This document shows, in pieces, positions 1 to 12,916 of a DNA stretch of 64,000 bases (position 1 is the stretch's first letter; each line of letters opens with the position of its first letter). The notes below the pieces were generated by a model. It had not been told where the DNA came from, ran no database searches, and saw only the letters and a program-made list of their open reading frames with translations. Both the position numbers and the translations under genes were made by a program. This DNA comes from Cannabis sativa (taxonomy: Eukaryota; Streptophyta; Magnoliopsida; Rosales; Cannabaceae), in the NCBI RefSeq assembly GCF_029168945.1, contig NC_083605.1, forward strand, positions 31,013,280-31,077,279. The letters run 5' to 3'.

Positions 1-2477
1 CTCTCTGCACCTGGTGACTTCGTATAGGTTTTTACACTTCTCCAAAATAACTATTCCACCCCCAGAGTAACCACCATCTTATCGTAAAGACTTTCTAGCA
101 CAAAGGCAAAATTTCGAACTTGATACACAGAAGCCTAAGAAGTTTTAAAACACACCCTTATGTAATTAAATATATAGTTCATCTTCTTAATCTTAAGATT
201 TACTGGATTGTCTTCCAATGTTCTTCTCCCGGATTGTTCTGATCCATACTCATTACTCCCACTCAACAAAGCAGGTGTCCGGTCTAAGGCATACAAAAGC
301 ATATCTAAGACCTCTCACCGTTGATATAAGAAATTCTTTCATGGCTTTATCTTTTCTGGAATAGTTAAGACTTTTCCTTAGATAATGTGTCTATACCTAA
401 GTGTTGTGAAGTTTCTATAGATTGCCATTAGAAAGAAAATGCTTTCCTAAAGCATCTCACTAAAGTAAGTTGCTTGCATTAGAGTAAGTAATTACCAGGT
501 ATAACACAAGCCATAGGTTTAGATAAACTCAAACCTATAATACTAGGAGCAGGAAGTTTTGTTAAGTCCATTGAATAGACTTATAAACTTAAAATTTCCT
601 TTTATGTCGTAACAGAAAACTTTAGGTTATTCCATGTGAAATGGATTAAAACCATAGTTCTATTGGCTTTTTCTTAGTTTCTTATCTCGACAATCCATTA
701 CTTGTTTAAACTCACAATGGATTTTAATCACTAGTGTCTCCCAAGTCATAAGAAGGTGAGTTCCTCAGAAACTCTCCCACTACGACAAGGTACCGTGAAT
801 TATGTCGAAGAAAACTAAATGGTATTGATTACCCTCTTTGGCCAGGATAAGACAGACAGAGGCAAGGGATCATCATATGCTATATAAGATGATAGAACAC
901 TCTTTGGAATCAAGAAAAATATCTCCTTTATTTACTACTTGTTTCTCGTACTTAGTTTAATATCTTGCAAGAGTATTAAGTCAACAAACACTTTCTTATC
1001 TATCATTACAATGGGATGGTCCACCCCTAATCACTTACAATAGCTAACAAACCATGGTTAATGGGCTCTAGCTTTTCTTAAGATTTTGATTAGGTCATCC
1101 ATGAATCTAGTACGATTTACATTAAGTATACAACCATTACATCAGAATGATGTAATGTATGTATATTTAATGTAAATCATTACAGATTCATGGATGACCT
1201 AATCAAAATCTTGTTAGAACCAAGCACCATGGTTTGTTAGCTATTGTAAGTGATTAGGGTGGACCATCCCATTGTCAATAGAAAAGTAGTATTTGTTTGA
1301 ACAAACACTTTCTTATCTATTGACAATGGGATGGTCCACCCCTAATCACTTACAATAGCTAACAAACCATGGTTAACAGTTCTAGCTTTTCTTAAGATTT
1401 TGATTAGGTCATCCATGAATCTAGTAATGATTTACATTAAGTATACAACCATTACATCATTCTGAAATTGTATTACCATAGAAGGACTTAGTAACCACTT
1501 CGTTAACTAATCATCAACATGCAACTCGAAATTTCTGTGGAGGTAAGTTTGGATATAATTCAAAAATCAAATTAATGATCTTGAAACCGCATATCTACTA
1601 ACTATTTCCTCCACCCCTATCGCTCGCAAGATCTTTAACCACTTACCTTAATGAGTCAACTATTGCAAGTAAATTAATGAAATTTTTCAAACATTTCAAA
1701 TTTCTTGCTAAAAGGTATAATCTAGAGTTATCGTTTTAAGAATACAACGAAAATCTCATATCCACCCCCGAATTCAAAATTCATCTACGAATGAGATGAA
1801 CTATTTTCTTTCAAGTGGATATAGGCATATTAATCCCTCTTAGAGATTGATCTTGTGTTAAACTCATCATGAACAAGATACAAATGCCATAGATTAATGA
1901 AAAATGTAAAGCTGTAGTCTTTTGATGATTTAGGTTTAGTTACATCAAAGAATTCTTAGAATAGTGCAAGTGGATCCCGGTCACAGAATACCTAACTCAT
2001 ATTCCATACAGTTTGAATCCATTAATAGAAGATGGATATTAAAGACTTGAGAAAGTGTAACTGTATTGTATTCTGGAATTAGAAATATAAGAAAATTTCT
2101 GTTTGGATTCTAAAAAATTAAAGTCAAAGACTTAAATTCAACCAAATATAATGAGTAATTCTTTCTTGGACCACTCACTACTATTTAAAACCGGTTTTAC
2201 TTGCCCATACAAGTAGGAGATTTCTAAGATTGAGGATTTATATGAATTGGGAATAGAATTTCGAGATTATAAATATATGCGTCATTTAATTTCTTAAGAG
2301 AAAATATAGAATGACATGAAATGATTTATAGACCATTCATCCAATGATATGTTTTGAAGCTAATTCGAAATGAATAAGCTAAGAGGAATTAGGATAATAT
2401 CATGAAATAAGAATCCAACGATGCTTCGATTAGCGAAAGTCAAAGTAATCTTATTTATACAATCTTCGTTTCATATC
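1..2477 (-). mobile_element. C5: reverse-strand interior fragment of a LARD of the C family
   Basis: Read on the reverse strand this matches, in order and without large gaps, the interior of C4 from about 35085 back to about 32940. Examples are the boxes around 1020-1100 and 1380-1480, which match 34000-34090. It is non-coding, as in the sister elements. It lacks both LTRs: one would lie left of the window, the other in or beyond the N gap. Many CTG and CAG sites read CCG or altered triplets compared with C4, so the fragment is probably less diverged than it looks. A forward-inverted-forward duplication at 983-1470 is listed separately. Confidence 0.85.
983..1470. repeat. Zig-zag inverted triplication inside C5
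   Basis: A block of about 130-160 bp appears three times: forward at about 983-1143, inverted at about 1144-1285, forward again at about 1291-1470. The two turning points are near 1143 and 1291. In C4 the same block (about 33945-34110) occurs once. It could be a real template-switch rearrangement, but it sits in the error-rich part close to a gap and may be a read or assembly fold-back. Confidence 0.85.
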
Positions 2478-2577
2478 NNNNNNNNNNNNNNNNNNNNNNN
2501 NNNNNNNNNNNNNNNNNNNNNNNNNNNNNNNNNNNNNNNNNNNNNNNNNNNNNNNNNNNNNNNNNNNNNNNNNNNNN
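2478..2577. other. Assembly gap (100 N)
   Basis: Exactly 100 N, a usual placeholder for a join of unknown size. On the left is the reverse-strand interior of C5; on the right are about 114 bp of unassigned sequence and then the start of C0. The expected 5' LTR of C5 is not seen, so true sequence is missing or the join is wrong. Confidence 0.98.
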
Positions 2578-2691
2578 ATAGCAAAAGGAAATGTGTGCTC
2601 CTTCAAAAATTACATCTCGAGAGATGCATAAGCACCCATTAGAATACAGACATTTATTGCCCTTGTGATTGAGGCTATACCCCCGGAAAGG
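2578..2691. other. Unassigned flank of C0
   Basis: A short stretch between the gap and the first base of the C0 LTR. It resembles nothing else in the window and I cannot assign it. The last five bases, AAAGG (2687-2691), would be the left target-site duplication of C0; its partner lies beyond the window. Confidence 0.4.
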
Positions 2692-3191
2692 TGTTGGGTT
2701 TTATGCCCTAAATAAAACCATTTACAATCTGATTAGTTATCAATATAATGAAATTTGGAAGTGATTTATGTTTGCATGAATTTTACATGCTTATGGTTTA
2801 ATATGTTTATTGTATTTACACACAAAATGCATTAAGTCCAGATCATATGTTTATTCACAATTATAGTATTGTCAACACGGTGGAATGTGATTATGGTTAT
2901 ATGATTCAAAAGGGCTTAAGTCCTTGTTTCATCGGTGTTTTGGATTTACACTAATGTGATAATGGGCGATGATGTGTACTTACACTTGGAGTAAGTGTTA
3001 TGTTCTTTCAAGGACATTGGTAAAGTATACTAGTTTCAAATGTATGGAGTATACATTGGACTGGACCGATATTGAACTTAGTTAAGATATTATAAACTTA
3101 CCGTTATATCTTGAAGTCAATATCGGTAGTTGATCTTAAGATTAAAAGAATCTAAATCACGATATGCTTAGGCTCGACTCAGGAGTGCTAT
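2692..3191 (+). repeat. C0 5' LTR, left part
   Basis: First 500 bp of the C0 LTR, beginning TGTTGGG. It stops at GCTAT (3187-3191), the left target-site duplication of G1, and resumes after the second GCTAT at 57283-57287. The family-specific boxes (the ACATTGG box, the GGAGTATAC box and the GACCGATATTGAAC box) are all present in order. Confidence 0.93.
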
Positions 3192-5509
3192 TGTAAACCC
3201 AGCTTAGTTTAATTTGGAAATTAGCAGTTAATTATGTTTATTTATGGAAAATTATTTATATTTATTTAAATAATTATTATGCGGTATTGTTGAATTGAAA
3301 TGTATTTTATGTCATTTAGTGATTTTCATAATTTTGCATTTCCCGGTGCCGGTAACATGGAGCCCGGTGTTTGGCTCGAGTCTGATCACAACTTAGTATG
3401 TTTGTATTAGGGGACGATTATTTAGACATTGGGAATGTCGGGATTGGCAGGGAATTTAGAATTTCCCAAAAATACCCCTTTAGTGCTCTTTATACTATTT
3501 TTAGTGAAGGGGCAAAATGGTCATTTTGCCCCATTGTTATTTTGTCCTTTAGTGGACTTTATATGGTGTAATTATATGTGTATGTAGAATTTCTTTTGGC
3601 TGAAGTAAAGGGATAGAAATAGCATTTCATTTTTCTCGTTATTCAAAGCATGATTTCAAAGTTAGAAAAAAAATTAGAATTTCAAGCTCTTTCTCTCTCT
3701 CTTTTCGGCCAAGCTTGGAGCTCTTGGGAGCTGTGATTCTTTGCAAAATTCAAGTGTTTTCCTCAAGTTTAGAGTGAATTTTCGTGAAGGTAATCCTTGT
3801 CTAGCTTATAACCTTTTAGTTTCTTGAAATTTTGATGAAAAGATGATGTTTGCCTGCTTGTTTGAATTGTTCTTGCTGCTGTGTTTTGATGTTGATTTCG
3901 GGGAGGTTCATTTATAAATTAAAATGTTGATTCAAGCATGTTAGGATTGGTGATTACTTGATTTTATTGAGATATGAAATTTTGGCTCAAAAACTATGGT
4001 TTTCAAAGAGAAGTGTTGAAATGCGATGCTTTGTTGTTTTGTTGATGTTTGTTGTGGTTACCGAGAGGGTTAAGTTATGCATGTTTGAGTGGGTTTAAGA
4101 ATTTGAATTGATTGCATGTTGAGTCTTTGTTTAATCAAGTTTGAGTTTGGAGCTCAAAGCTTGAAGCTTTAATGGTGATTTTTGGTTTGTTTGCCTGAAG
4201 CTCGGTTTTTATGCTTTAGAATTGTTCCTTAGAGATTGTCTAAATAGCGGGTCTGGAAGGTTTTGTTTGAATTGGTTTGGATTTGAGCAAGTTATAATTT
4301 TTTGGTTGAGTTGCGAGGCAAGAAATTAGATTGTGCATCCGGAATTCGGATGGGATTCGAAATTTCTGACTGGAATTAGGTTGGGCAGCGAGTCTGCGGA
4401 TGGGTGATTTTCGAAACCCTAGATTTTTCTCGTTTACATAATATTTGGGGTATTGCCATGCTTTTTGCTGATAGGGAAACTTTTAGTTCCTAGTTTAAGT
4501 CCGAGGAAGTGATTTAGCGTATCACTTTATAGTGTTGTGATTGTTATGATTTAGGAGCACATGCGCCGTTTGTGCGATTCGTTCAGTCAGGTTGGCCAGG
4601 CACACTGGAAATCGGAATTGAGGTAAGATTAGTATAACACTATGAATATATATATTACATGTTTAGCGTGCATGTGTTAGGAGGCTTGTTAGATTACATT
4701 AGATATGTATGTTGGCTTCGTACCACCCGAACCATATCACATCGGTTAGGCTAGAGTATATTCTTGGCCCAGGTATGACCCGGTATACGAGTATATAAGC
4801 TGATTCCGAGTTTGGTGGTACGGTGCTATGTGGCCGTATCACATCGGTGCAGGCTATGAGTATGACTATGAGTAGAGTATGACCGGTGAACCTAGTATAG
4901 GCTGGAAATCTTGCTAAACATCAGTCCTATAATTGCGTGTGACTAGTGTTGGAGTATAACCGGTGTACGATTGATGTCTGGTATAATTTGTTACTTGTCA
5001 ATAGTACGCGTCTTATGAACGTTCGGGGACTCGGTATCGTGTCAGGACACGGCAGATTGGGGTTATGGTCGGGGGTATGGGCGTACGATCATAACCGAGA
5101 GACTATGTATGTTTATGATTTATGCTTTAACTGCGGGTACGACCATTTCGCGGTCTTATGTTTATGTGTAGGTAAGGGCAAGGCTAAAGCTGAAGAACCG
5201 TGAGAGCGAGCCGGTGAAGATTGTACATGTCGGGGCGGTTAGGCCTGGAGCGTACGATCCTCGGGACAACAAGGCTTTTTTGTAATTAGTCGCTAGGCGA
5301 CAAGTGTTTTTGATTAGTCGGTAAGCTTTTGTAAATTGTTGCATAATCGGGATCCAGAGTATATTTTTATTATAAATATTTTATAAGTTTAATTAAAAAA
5401 GCAAAAATTTTTAATTAATCACGATTTCCATAAACCTCGTTGATTAACGACGAAGTACACGATATGTTTAAAAATCACGTAATACGCACATGCTAGTTAG
5501 GGTGTTACA
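3192..5509 (+). repeat. G1 5' LTR
   Basis: About 2.32 kb, starting TGTAAAC and ending GGTGTTACA, colinear with the 3' LTR. It differs from the 3' LTR at many small sites, several being CAG or CTG in the other copy, so divergence here mixes age with sequence error. It contains the degenerate tandem block described for the 3' LTR at about 4725-4990. Confidence 0.93.
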
Positions 5510-5512
5510 ATT

Positions 5513-5524
5513 TGGTATCGGAAG
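5513..5524 (+). promoter_or_regulatory. G1 primer-binding site (tRNA-iMet type)
   Basis: TGGTATCGGAAG lies three bases after the LTR end. The usual plant initiator-Met primer site reads TGGTATCAGAGC; the CAG here is CGG, the same change seen across this error-rich part, so the true sequence is probably the canonical one. Confidence 0.85.
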
Positions 5525-5792
5525 TAGCCGAGGTTGTCTTACGAAGATCGTCACGACATGTACAATCATCATCATCAGTTAGCACGTTCTACGGTTCAGT
5601 AAGCTTTTATTGCTTTAGTAGTTTATTTAATTTTTATGAAATAAGAAAAGCCTGATAGGAAGCATGATAATAGCCTGATAGTAGAATAGGCACATGTTTT
5701 TTTTAATTTCCAAATTAAGCGGCATTAGTAAGCTACTCTTTGATCATGACACGATGTGCGAACTCTTGGTTTCGGGAGTACATTCGGACTAG

Positions 5793-6947
5793 ATGGATGC
5801 CAGGCGGAATACCAGGAGCCAGGGCTACTCAGTAGGGTCAAATCAGGGTCAGGGAGCCCAGTTTCCCCCGCATGCTACGGGTCATGGTAGAGGTCCCAGG
5901 GGCAGAGCTCGTGGTCGGGGTGATGATGGCCGCCACGGGCGCCGAGTACGCCGGAAGTCGATCGAGGAAGCCCGGGGAGTGGGAAACTAGGTTTGCCGAA
6001 ATGCAAGCCGAGATAGAGGAGCAAGATACGAGATTCGAGAGATTGAGGGCAGCGAGGTGCTCCTGCCGGTGCACAGTGCCCGAGAAGCTCATGGCACCCG
6101 CCCCTGCTTGCTTTCCGGGCCGAGATAGTGGTAGCGGCAAACGGGAATGGAACCCACATATGAAAGGTTCCGGAGGCGAACACCTCCGGTTTTTCTAGGA
6201 GGTCCGGACGTCATGAAAGCCGAACAGTGGCTGACGGTGATAACCAAGATACTGAACTTTATGGGTGTCACCGGAAATGACAGGGTGGTGTGTGCCACCT
6301 TCCAGTTCCAAGAAGACGGCTACAGTACGGTGGGACATGGTGTCTCGGAACCATGATGTCACCACCATGACTTGGGAAAGGTTTCGGGGAACTCTTCAAC
6401 GCCAAGTATTATAACGAGGCGGTTAGAAGTGCCAAGAGGAAGGCGTTCTCCCACCGACCCGGCGGGAAAATATGAGTGTGACCGAGTATACCACCCGATT
6501 TGATCGGTTGGCGAGGTTGGCCTTGGGAATGGTGCCAATAGATTTCGGCCAAAAAGAAAAGTGTACGGACAGATTGGTCTTGAACATCAAACACTGACCT
6601 TATGATCACCACCGAAGCGACAAGACCACTTATGCCGAGATGAGAGTGGAGAAGACGCTGCGAGTGAGGGCGCGGTTGGATGTATGTTAGTCGGCTAGTA
6701 CTGGGTGGGTGGCGGGGCTCCTACACCTCCTACATGGGGCTTTAGCGGGGGAGGTAGTGGTTCGGACATGGACCGGAAGAGGAGAACATCCACGTCGATC
6801 CGGTGGCTCGAGTCGGAACGAGAGGTTGCGAGGGAACACAGAGGTAGAGGTAGCCGTTAGGGTGGTGCGGGGACCCGGTTTTCTTATCACGAGTGCCCCG
6901 GTTGTAAAAGGCACCATCTGGGTGAGTGCGGAGGTAGGGGATGCTTT
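5793..6947 (+). pseudogene. G1 gag, N-terminal and capsid part, interrupted
   Basis: Starts at ATG 5793 with an Arg/Gly-rich N-terminus, as in many Tekay Gag proteins. A capsid-type stretch around 6186-6340 (F-L-G-G-P-D, K-A-E-Q-W-L, V-C-A-T-F-Q) and a TTRFDRLARLA-like stretch around 6490-6520 identify retrotransposon Gag. The frame changes several times over 1.1 kb; the region is rich in apparent sequencing errors, so some shifts may not be real. The copy ends at the first knuckle cysteine codon (6942-6944), where C1 is inserted. The rest of the knuckle and the protease resume at 41955. Confidence 0.88.
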
Positions 6948-7264
6948 TGTTGGGTTTTATACCCTAAATAAAACTCATTTCAATATAATCGAATTTACTT
7001 ATTAATAAACATCGAAATAACATTTTATGTTGCATGGTTCACATGATTTTATTTCATGATTACATGTATATAATGTATGAATTCTTTTTAAGTCAAGGAA
7101 CATATGAATTTGATAAGATTATAGTGTTGTCGGCCATTTCAGTGGAATATAATCTTAATTATATGTTCAAAAAAGTTTGATACGATTTGTCGGAACACTT
7201 GGATTTAGGCTGACATGGTATAATCGGCGATAGGTATTCTTACACCTGTGGAAAGAGTGTTATT
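6948..7264 (+). repeat. C1 5' LTR, left part
   Basis: Colinear with 25739-26050 of the C1 3' LTR. Differences fall largely at CAG triplets: ATCAGATTT reads ATCGAATTT, GTCAGAACAC reads GTCGGAACAC, ATCAGCGAT reads ATCGGCGAT. It ends with GTTAT (7259-7263), the left TSD of C2, plus one extra T. Confidence 0.93.
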
Positions 7265-9353
7265 TGTTGGAGCTTTATGCCCTAAATAAAACTCATTACA
7301 ATCTGATTAGTTATCAATTTAGAGTGAAGCATGTTTACATGTATGTTTACATGTTTATGGTTTAATACACATACTTGATATATGCTCTTTTCAAAATCAG
7401 GTTCAAATCCAGAACACCATATAGTTATTCACAATTACGGTCATACGTCAATACGGTTGGAATGTTATTGTGATTATATGAGTTCAAAAAGATTTGGATA
7501 CTGTTCCTTGATCGAGTGTTTTGGATTTGTTGATCAACGATGTGATAATCGATGATAAGAGTATACTTACACTTGGAGTAAGTGTTATGTTCTTTCTCAG
7601 GGAGACATTGTGGTAAAGTATCTTGGTTTCGAATGTCATGGAGTATGCAATTAGACTGCAGATAGATAGATATTGAACATGGGTAAAGATATTGTAAACT
7701 TACCGATTTGTATCTTTCCGAGTCAATGTCGAGAAGTTGATCTTAGGATTAGAGAGAATCTAAATCACGATATGCTTAGGACTCCAATCTCGGTGAGTGC
7801 TATTCTTGTTCTTTGATTTATTAGTTAAAAACCTGTTTTAAGTCGGGATAATACATATATTTTGGGAACATGATAGCATAAGCTGAATAGAGAGTGCTGA
7901 ACATAAATATGGAAATCTCATAGCATTCTACTGGTGTATAGAAGTAAAGTGATGATTCCTTTTGAGCTTAGTTAAATAGAAGTAAATGGATGAGCTCTTG
8001 TTTCGGTGACTATATATTAGATCACTAAAAACATCATTTACAGGTAACTAAGTGTTCAAATGGGCAAACCATATATTGAGGGAGTGTAAACGGTAAATTA
8101 GTCCCGTCTCGATGTAAATCATCTTATATATGAGGATCTCAAATCACATTAAGATTATAACAATGGTTAAATGAGAATAACATATTGATATCGTGAAACA
8201 TATGATATATACTTTCTGTATATAAGTGCGAGAGTGCACGATTCCAAGTTCTAAGAGTGGATTCAACGAGGAATTAATAAGTTAAGGGATTTACTTGGTA
8301 AATCGGTTCAACTTATTGGAAGCTTCCGAGAATATAGATCCATGGTCCCCATTCAGTTTGAGATTATCATTTGTTTGTAGGACTCTTATAATTGATTTAT
8401 AGATTAATCAATTATGCAATTCTAAAAGTTAGGGACTATGTCTAATTTGTGAATTCTCACAGTTTAGGGATGAAATCCATAAATAAGAGGGTTTCTAGGT
8501 TTCCAATTATTAATTATGAGACTTTACATGTCTGAATTAACTAATTAATTTTAAATGGCAATATTATTTAATAAAAATCTATTTTAGTTATTAAATAAAT
8601 TGGTTTTAACATTTAATTGATTAGAATTGAAAAAAAAAAAAATGGCATTTTTGGAGAAATAGAAATAAAATTGAAGGAAACCGCAAAAATCAATGTGAGG
8701 CCCATTCACCACCATGGCCGGCCACATCATATGCCTTTTCCCGAATTATTATTTTCAATTTTAATTTGTCATTTAATTGCTAATCAAAAGCCTAAACGCC
8801 TAAATAGGAAAGTGGTGAATCACACTTTTAAATAAGGCGGTTATTCTATTACACGATAAAAGAGGGAAACTGCTGTTTATTTGTTGAAAGTTGTGGTCTT
8901 CTCTTTTCCTATTTATAGCAGCCCCTCTCTTCTCTCTTTGTATGTGTTGTGTTGCTTGAGAAACTTTGCTTTCTGCAAAGTGTATGCACACGAAAATAAG
9001 AGAGAAAGCAAGAGAGAGATTTCGAAATTCCCTAGTGAGAGAAAGTTGCCCACTCACATCATTCAATATCTCATCATAGATTTGGGAAGACTGTGAAGGA
9101 TCACATCCAACTGAAGAACTTTCGGGCTCAGATCTTGATTATACTGCTACAGCGGGAATGAGGGAATCAAGGGTTAGAGATACGAGTGGAAGGAGACATT
9201 AATTCCGCCGCATAAATCACCGTAAGTTATTTCTACTTAACTTTTATGTGTTTAGTTCATCGTTTTAGAAGTTCAATATTAGGTTGTTAAATCAACACAT
9301 CACTTTGCAATAGAATCTAAGATCCCGCTTTATAAATATAATACCACCCGACA
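7265..9353 (+). repeat. C2 5' LTR
   Basis: About 2.09 kb, beginning TGTTGGAGCTTTATGCCC and ending CCCGACA, which corresponds to CCAACA in sister copies. It contains a TATA-like TATTTATA at 8910-8917, about 75% along the LTR. It is colinear with 15740-17758, with scattered small indels. Confidence 0.92.
8910..8917 (+). promoter_or_regulatory. Candidate TATA box, C2 5' LTR
   Basis: TATTTATA after a pyrimidine-rich stretch, at the same relative place as TATATAAA in the C1 LTRs and TATAAATA in the C4 and C0 LTRs. A start about 30 bp downstream would put the R region near 8945. Confidence 0.55.
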
Positions 9354-12300
9354 AGCTGGCACCGCAGGCCATGGTAATTGATTTACTTGCAAGAAATTTA
9401 GGACTTAAAACGATTTGCTTGTTGATTTAGGATGGTTTTCCATGTTGTGTATCATATTGATGTTTGATTGATGTTTGTAGTAGATTCTGGGAAAAATAAT
9501 GTATGCGGAATTATTTTTTATTGGATAGTTTGGAAAATTCTAAGCAATTTAATTTTTTTTACAGTAACTCGATTTCGATTTAATTTGAATTAAGATTATG
9601 AATTTTTGAAAATCGGGAAAAACCTAGGTGGTGAGCATGTCTCCCCTACGCTCGCGGAAATCATGCGCAGGGGTGCTTGCGCCCAGTTTGTTTGGGCTGT
9701 GGCTCCTCTACCACCTGCTATTTTCTTCGTTTTCTTCGATTTTTCATGCTATTTCATGGAATTAAATTCCGATTTTTTGTGTAGTTTTGTATGTTGATTT
9801 TTGTTTTTTCAAATCTCAAATCTAATTATCAGAAATAAATTTAATTTTAATTTTTTAAAAATTAATTTTAGATATGTAGTGCAATTTGATTTTGAAAATG
9901 GGAAAAATCAAGTTTTGCTTACCTCTTTTCTTATTTCTTTTTAAAATTTGATTATTTTATTTTTTTTAAGGTCAGATATTAATTTTTTTTGGTAACTTGA
10001 CCTTAATTAAAATAAGATCCAAATAATCATGATAATTTTAAAAGAGGAAATATGGTATTTTTTGTTAACTTTTAAATTTTGTTATTTTTCAATTAGAATT
10101 AAGTTGTAAAATCAAGAAAAAGGGTATGTATTTACCATTTTCTATTTTATTTAATTTAATTTATTAAATAACTTATGAAATTTAAAAGGAAAGTTAACAA
10201 TTTAATTTTTGAAATGTATTTAGAGTTACCCAAAACCTAAATTTTCAAAATGAAGGTAAGAAAGTTTCAATTTTAATATTATTTTTCGAAATATAGATTT
10301 AAAATTAAATAAATCCTACATCCAACGTATCCGAGATCTAACCTTGTTGCGGGAGTATGTGTTTTAGATTGTTTTGTAAGTTTTTTCTAAAACCTAGTTA
10401 TTACTTGATCTAAATTGCAGGGGTTAACTTGTTGACGGACATCAGAATGATACTCGATTTTAACCCATGGTTCAATTAGATGATAGATCCCGAGTTGATA
10501 ATCTATGTGATAAAAAATTTTTACAAACTTCTTTCATGTTGTGTATGACCTAGTAACATGATAGGATCCATCCAAATACTGTGTGCCTGTGTGAGCCTAT
10601 ATGTTTAATTTTTATTATAGATACATATAGGTTGTTGTTGCATAAATAACAAATGTCATAACTTTGATAGATTTTATTTGAGGCTCATTTTAGTTAATGG
10701 GCCTATTCAATTAATAACGATTGTTCATTTTAAGGTTAAGATTCCTCTCTTTTGGGCACTTGTGTGAGAGTTGGGAGCCTTAGAAGTGGGTGCGACATAC
10801 TTGGACCCGGCTCCCTCACATGTGAACGACCCCAATTGTGAAGTGCCCATTTGCCTAATTTGGATAAGCTGTGCTAGGTTAATTATATTAGTTTGACCTA
10901 ATAAAAATTGAATAGCAACATAATTAATTTCTTCGAAATTAATTTAAAAGAAAAAACATAGTTTAATGAATTTCATTTAAAATTTTGGATAAACTATTTG
11001 TATTTTTCTTGTATTTAATTAAATAAAGAATTTTAACTAAGCTTAGATTCTTTACCGAGAAACTTATTTTTATTATCTCATCTAAATATTCTTATTTAAG
11101 TTATGAATTAAAGTAATTACTAATTTTTCATAATAACTTAAATTTTAATATATTTTGATAATAATGTTAAGGGCGATGAATTCAGGAATTAGTTATTAAG
11201 AAGATTCTTAGAAAGATATTATTTTAAGTTGGTTTTTAAACTTAAAAGGAAATATCTTTAAAAATTAGGTAGTTACCACCTAATTTTGATATTTAATTAA
11301 ATGATGTTTGAGAAAATTTTAAGTTTGTAAATTATAGATTCCTTCTATAATAACTTAAATTAAGATATTTTCCAGATCTTGAAAAAAGATACTTAGTAGA
11401 ATTGAGATATTTTTTAAGTATAGATTATTTGTCCATACTAATTATTATTTCTAATCTAGGAAAAATATCATTGATTGTGAAATTAATTGGTTAATAATTA
11501 ATTTAAAATCGTACAATTCAATTAAGGATATTTTTCCTTGTATTAAATTGGAAATTAATGATTAAGCCTTTCTATACTTAATTATTTATTTCTGAATTTA
11601 GTACATTTAATTAAATTCGAAAATTAAATGTCTAAGTTGATTTTCATAATGACACTTGGATATTGATATTTTCATGATATTTAATTAAATAAGAAAATTA
11701 TTTTAAGTTGGGTATTTCCATAACAACTTAAATTTGAATAATTTTCATAATATATTTTATTTATTTTATTAATCATTTTTTCAAAATAAGCATTTAATTA
11801 TGCAAGATGATTTTGAATTTATCTTGAAAGATAGATTGAAGTTGTAAATTAATTATTTTAATTAATTTTGAATCAACTTAAATCAATGATCTTTTCATTT
11901 AATGATCTAATCTAAAATAAAGGATAGCTTGAAATATATTATTAGAAATTGGATTAATTAGTCAAGAAAATCTAGATAGATAATATTTTTTGCTTCGAAG
12001 TATTTTTTCTAAGTAAAGTTTGATTTATTTTAAATGTATTTCAAAAATTGTGTATTTTTGGAAATACAATATATATATATATTTGTAGAAAATTTTAATT
12101 TGGCGAGTTGCAAATTAATTTAAATTAATACAACTTAAATTAAGTAATTTTCTTAATATTTGTTGGAAAATTAACAGGTTAAGATGGAAATAATTCATTT
12201 TATTTTCTTAACCATCTAAGCTTAATTTTACAAATATTGAAATTAAATTTTATTTAAAGATTCTATTCTAAAATTTTAAAATTTTAATAAATATATATAT

Positions 12301-12916
12301 AGATTTAAAATAAATAAATAATAGAAGAAAATACAATTTAAATAATGAGCTTTTATTATTTTGAGATATTCGATCTCCATTGTTGGTTTTACATAGCTAT
12401 TGTTTTAGTTGAGTAATCCTCCCTAATACTGAGGAACGTTCATTAGCAAAGTTATCGCCGTTTAATCCCTCTCGAAAGATAAGTATGTTTGTAAGTGTTT
12501 TATATTAGTATTAACCACCCTTAATGGTGGGTATTTGTATAAGACTTACAAACATATGAAACAATAGTAGAAGCTACAATGAAATAAGAATGACCTTGAC
12601 TCTCGCCTAAAGCGGGACAACGCTTCGGATTCTCTTTTTCGATCGAATAAAAGGTTGCTAGAAAGGTTTGCATATTCTAGATGAGGTAGAGCAACTCTAT
12701 TCAATGAATGATAGCTTTGACCCTGCCTCAAACGGGACAGCGAGTATCGAGTTTGTTGAAAACACTTGGAAATTATTTAGGATTGAATTTTTTTTTTGTA
12801 TTTTCTCTAGTCATTCCTACTTCTTTGTCATCTTGATAATTTCTAAATAAAAGATTTTGTGATAAACCATAATCTTGATATCACAATAGTATTATCTTGT
12901 AGTATCACGAATTGAA
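9354..12916 (+). other. C2 interior, non-coding 5' part
   Basis: Begins with the primer-site region (GCTGGCACCGCAGGCCATGG, expected form TGGCCTCAGAGCC). A GC-richer insert at about 9628-9715 is unlike the other copies. From there to 12900 it is AT-rich, with blocks shared with C1, C4 and C0, including the TCTCGCC...GGGACA boxes near 12600 and 12725. I see no coding potential. Confidence 0.8.

Noticed and set aside
2421..2642. 73-codon open frame
   Set aside because: It runs through the 100-N gap; the flanks are non-coding LARD and unassigned sequence.
5838..6612. Reverse-strand open frames opposite G1 gag
   Set aside because: Shadows of the GC-rich gag coding region; no domain is recognisable and gag motifs lie on the + strand.
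7264..7264. Six-base TSD GTTATT for C2
   Set aside because: The right side has GTTAT followed by G, so the extra T before C2 is better explained as a one-base error or mutation.
9606..9797. 63-codon frame in C2
   Set aside because: Arises in the variable leader cassette and is not conserved in C1, C4 or C0.
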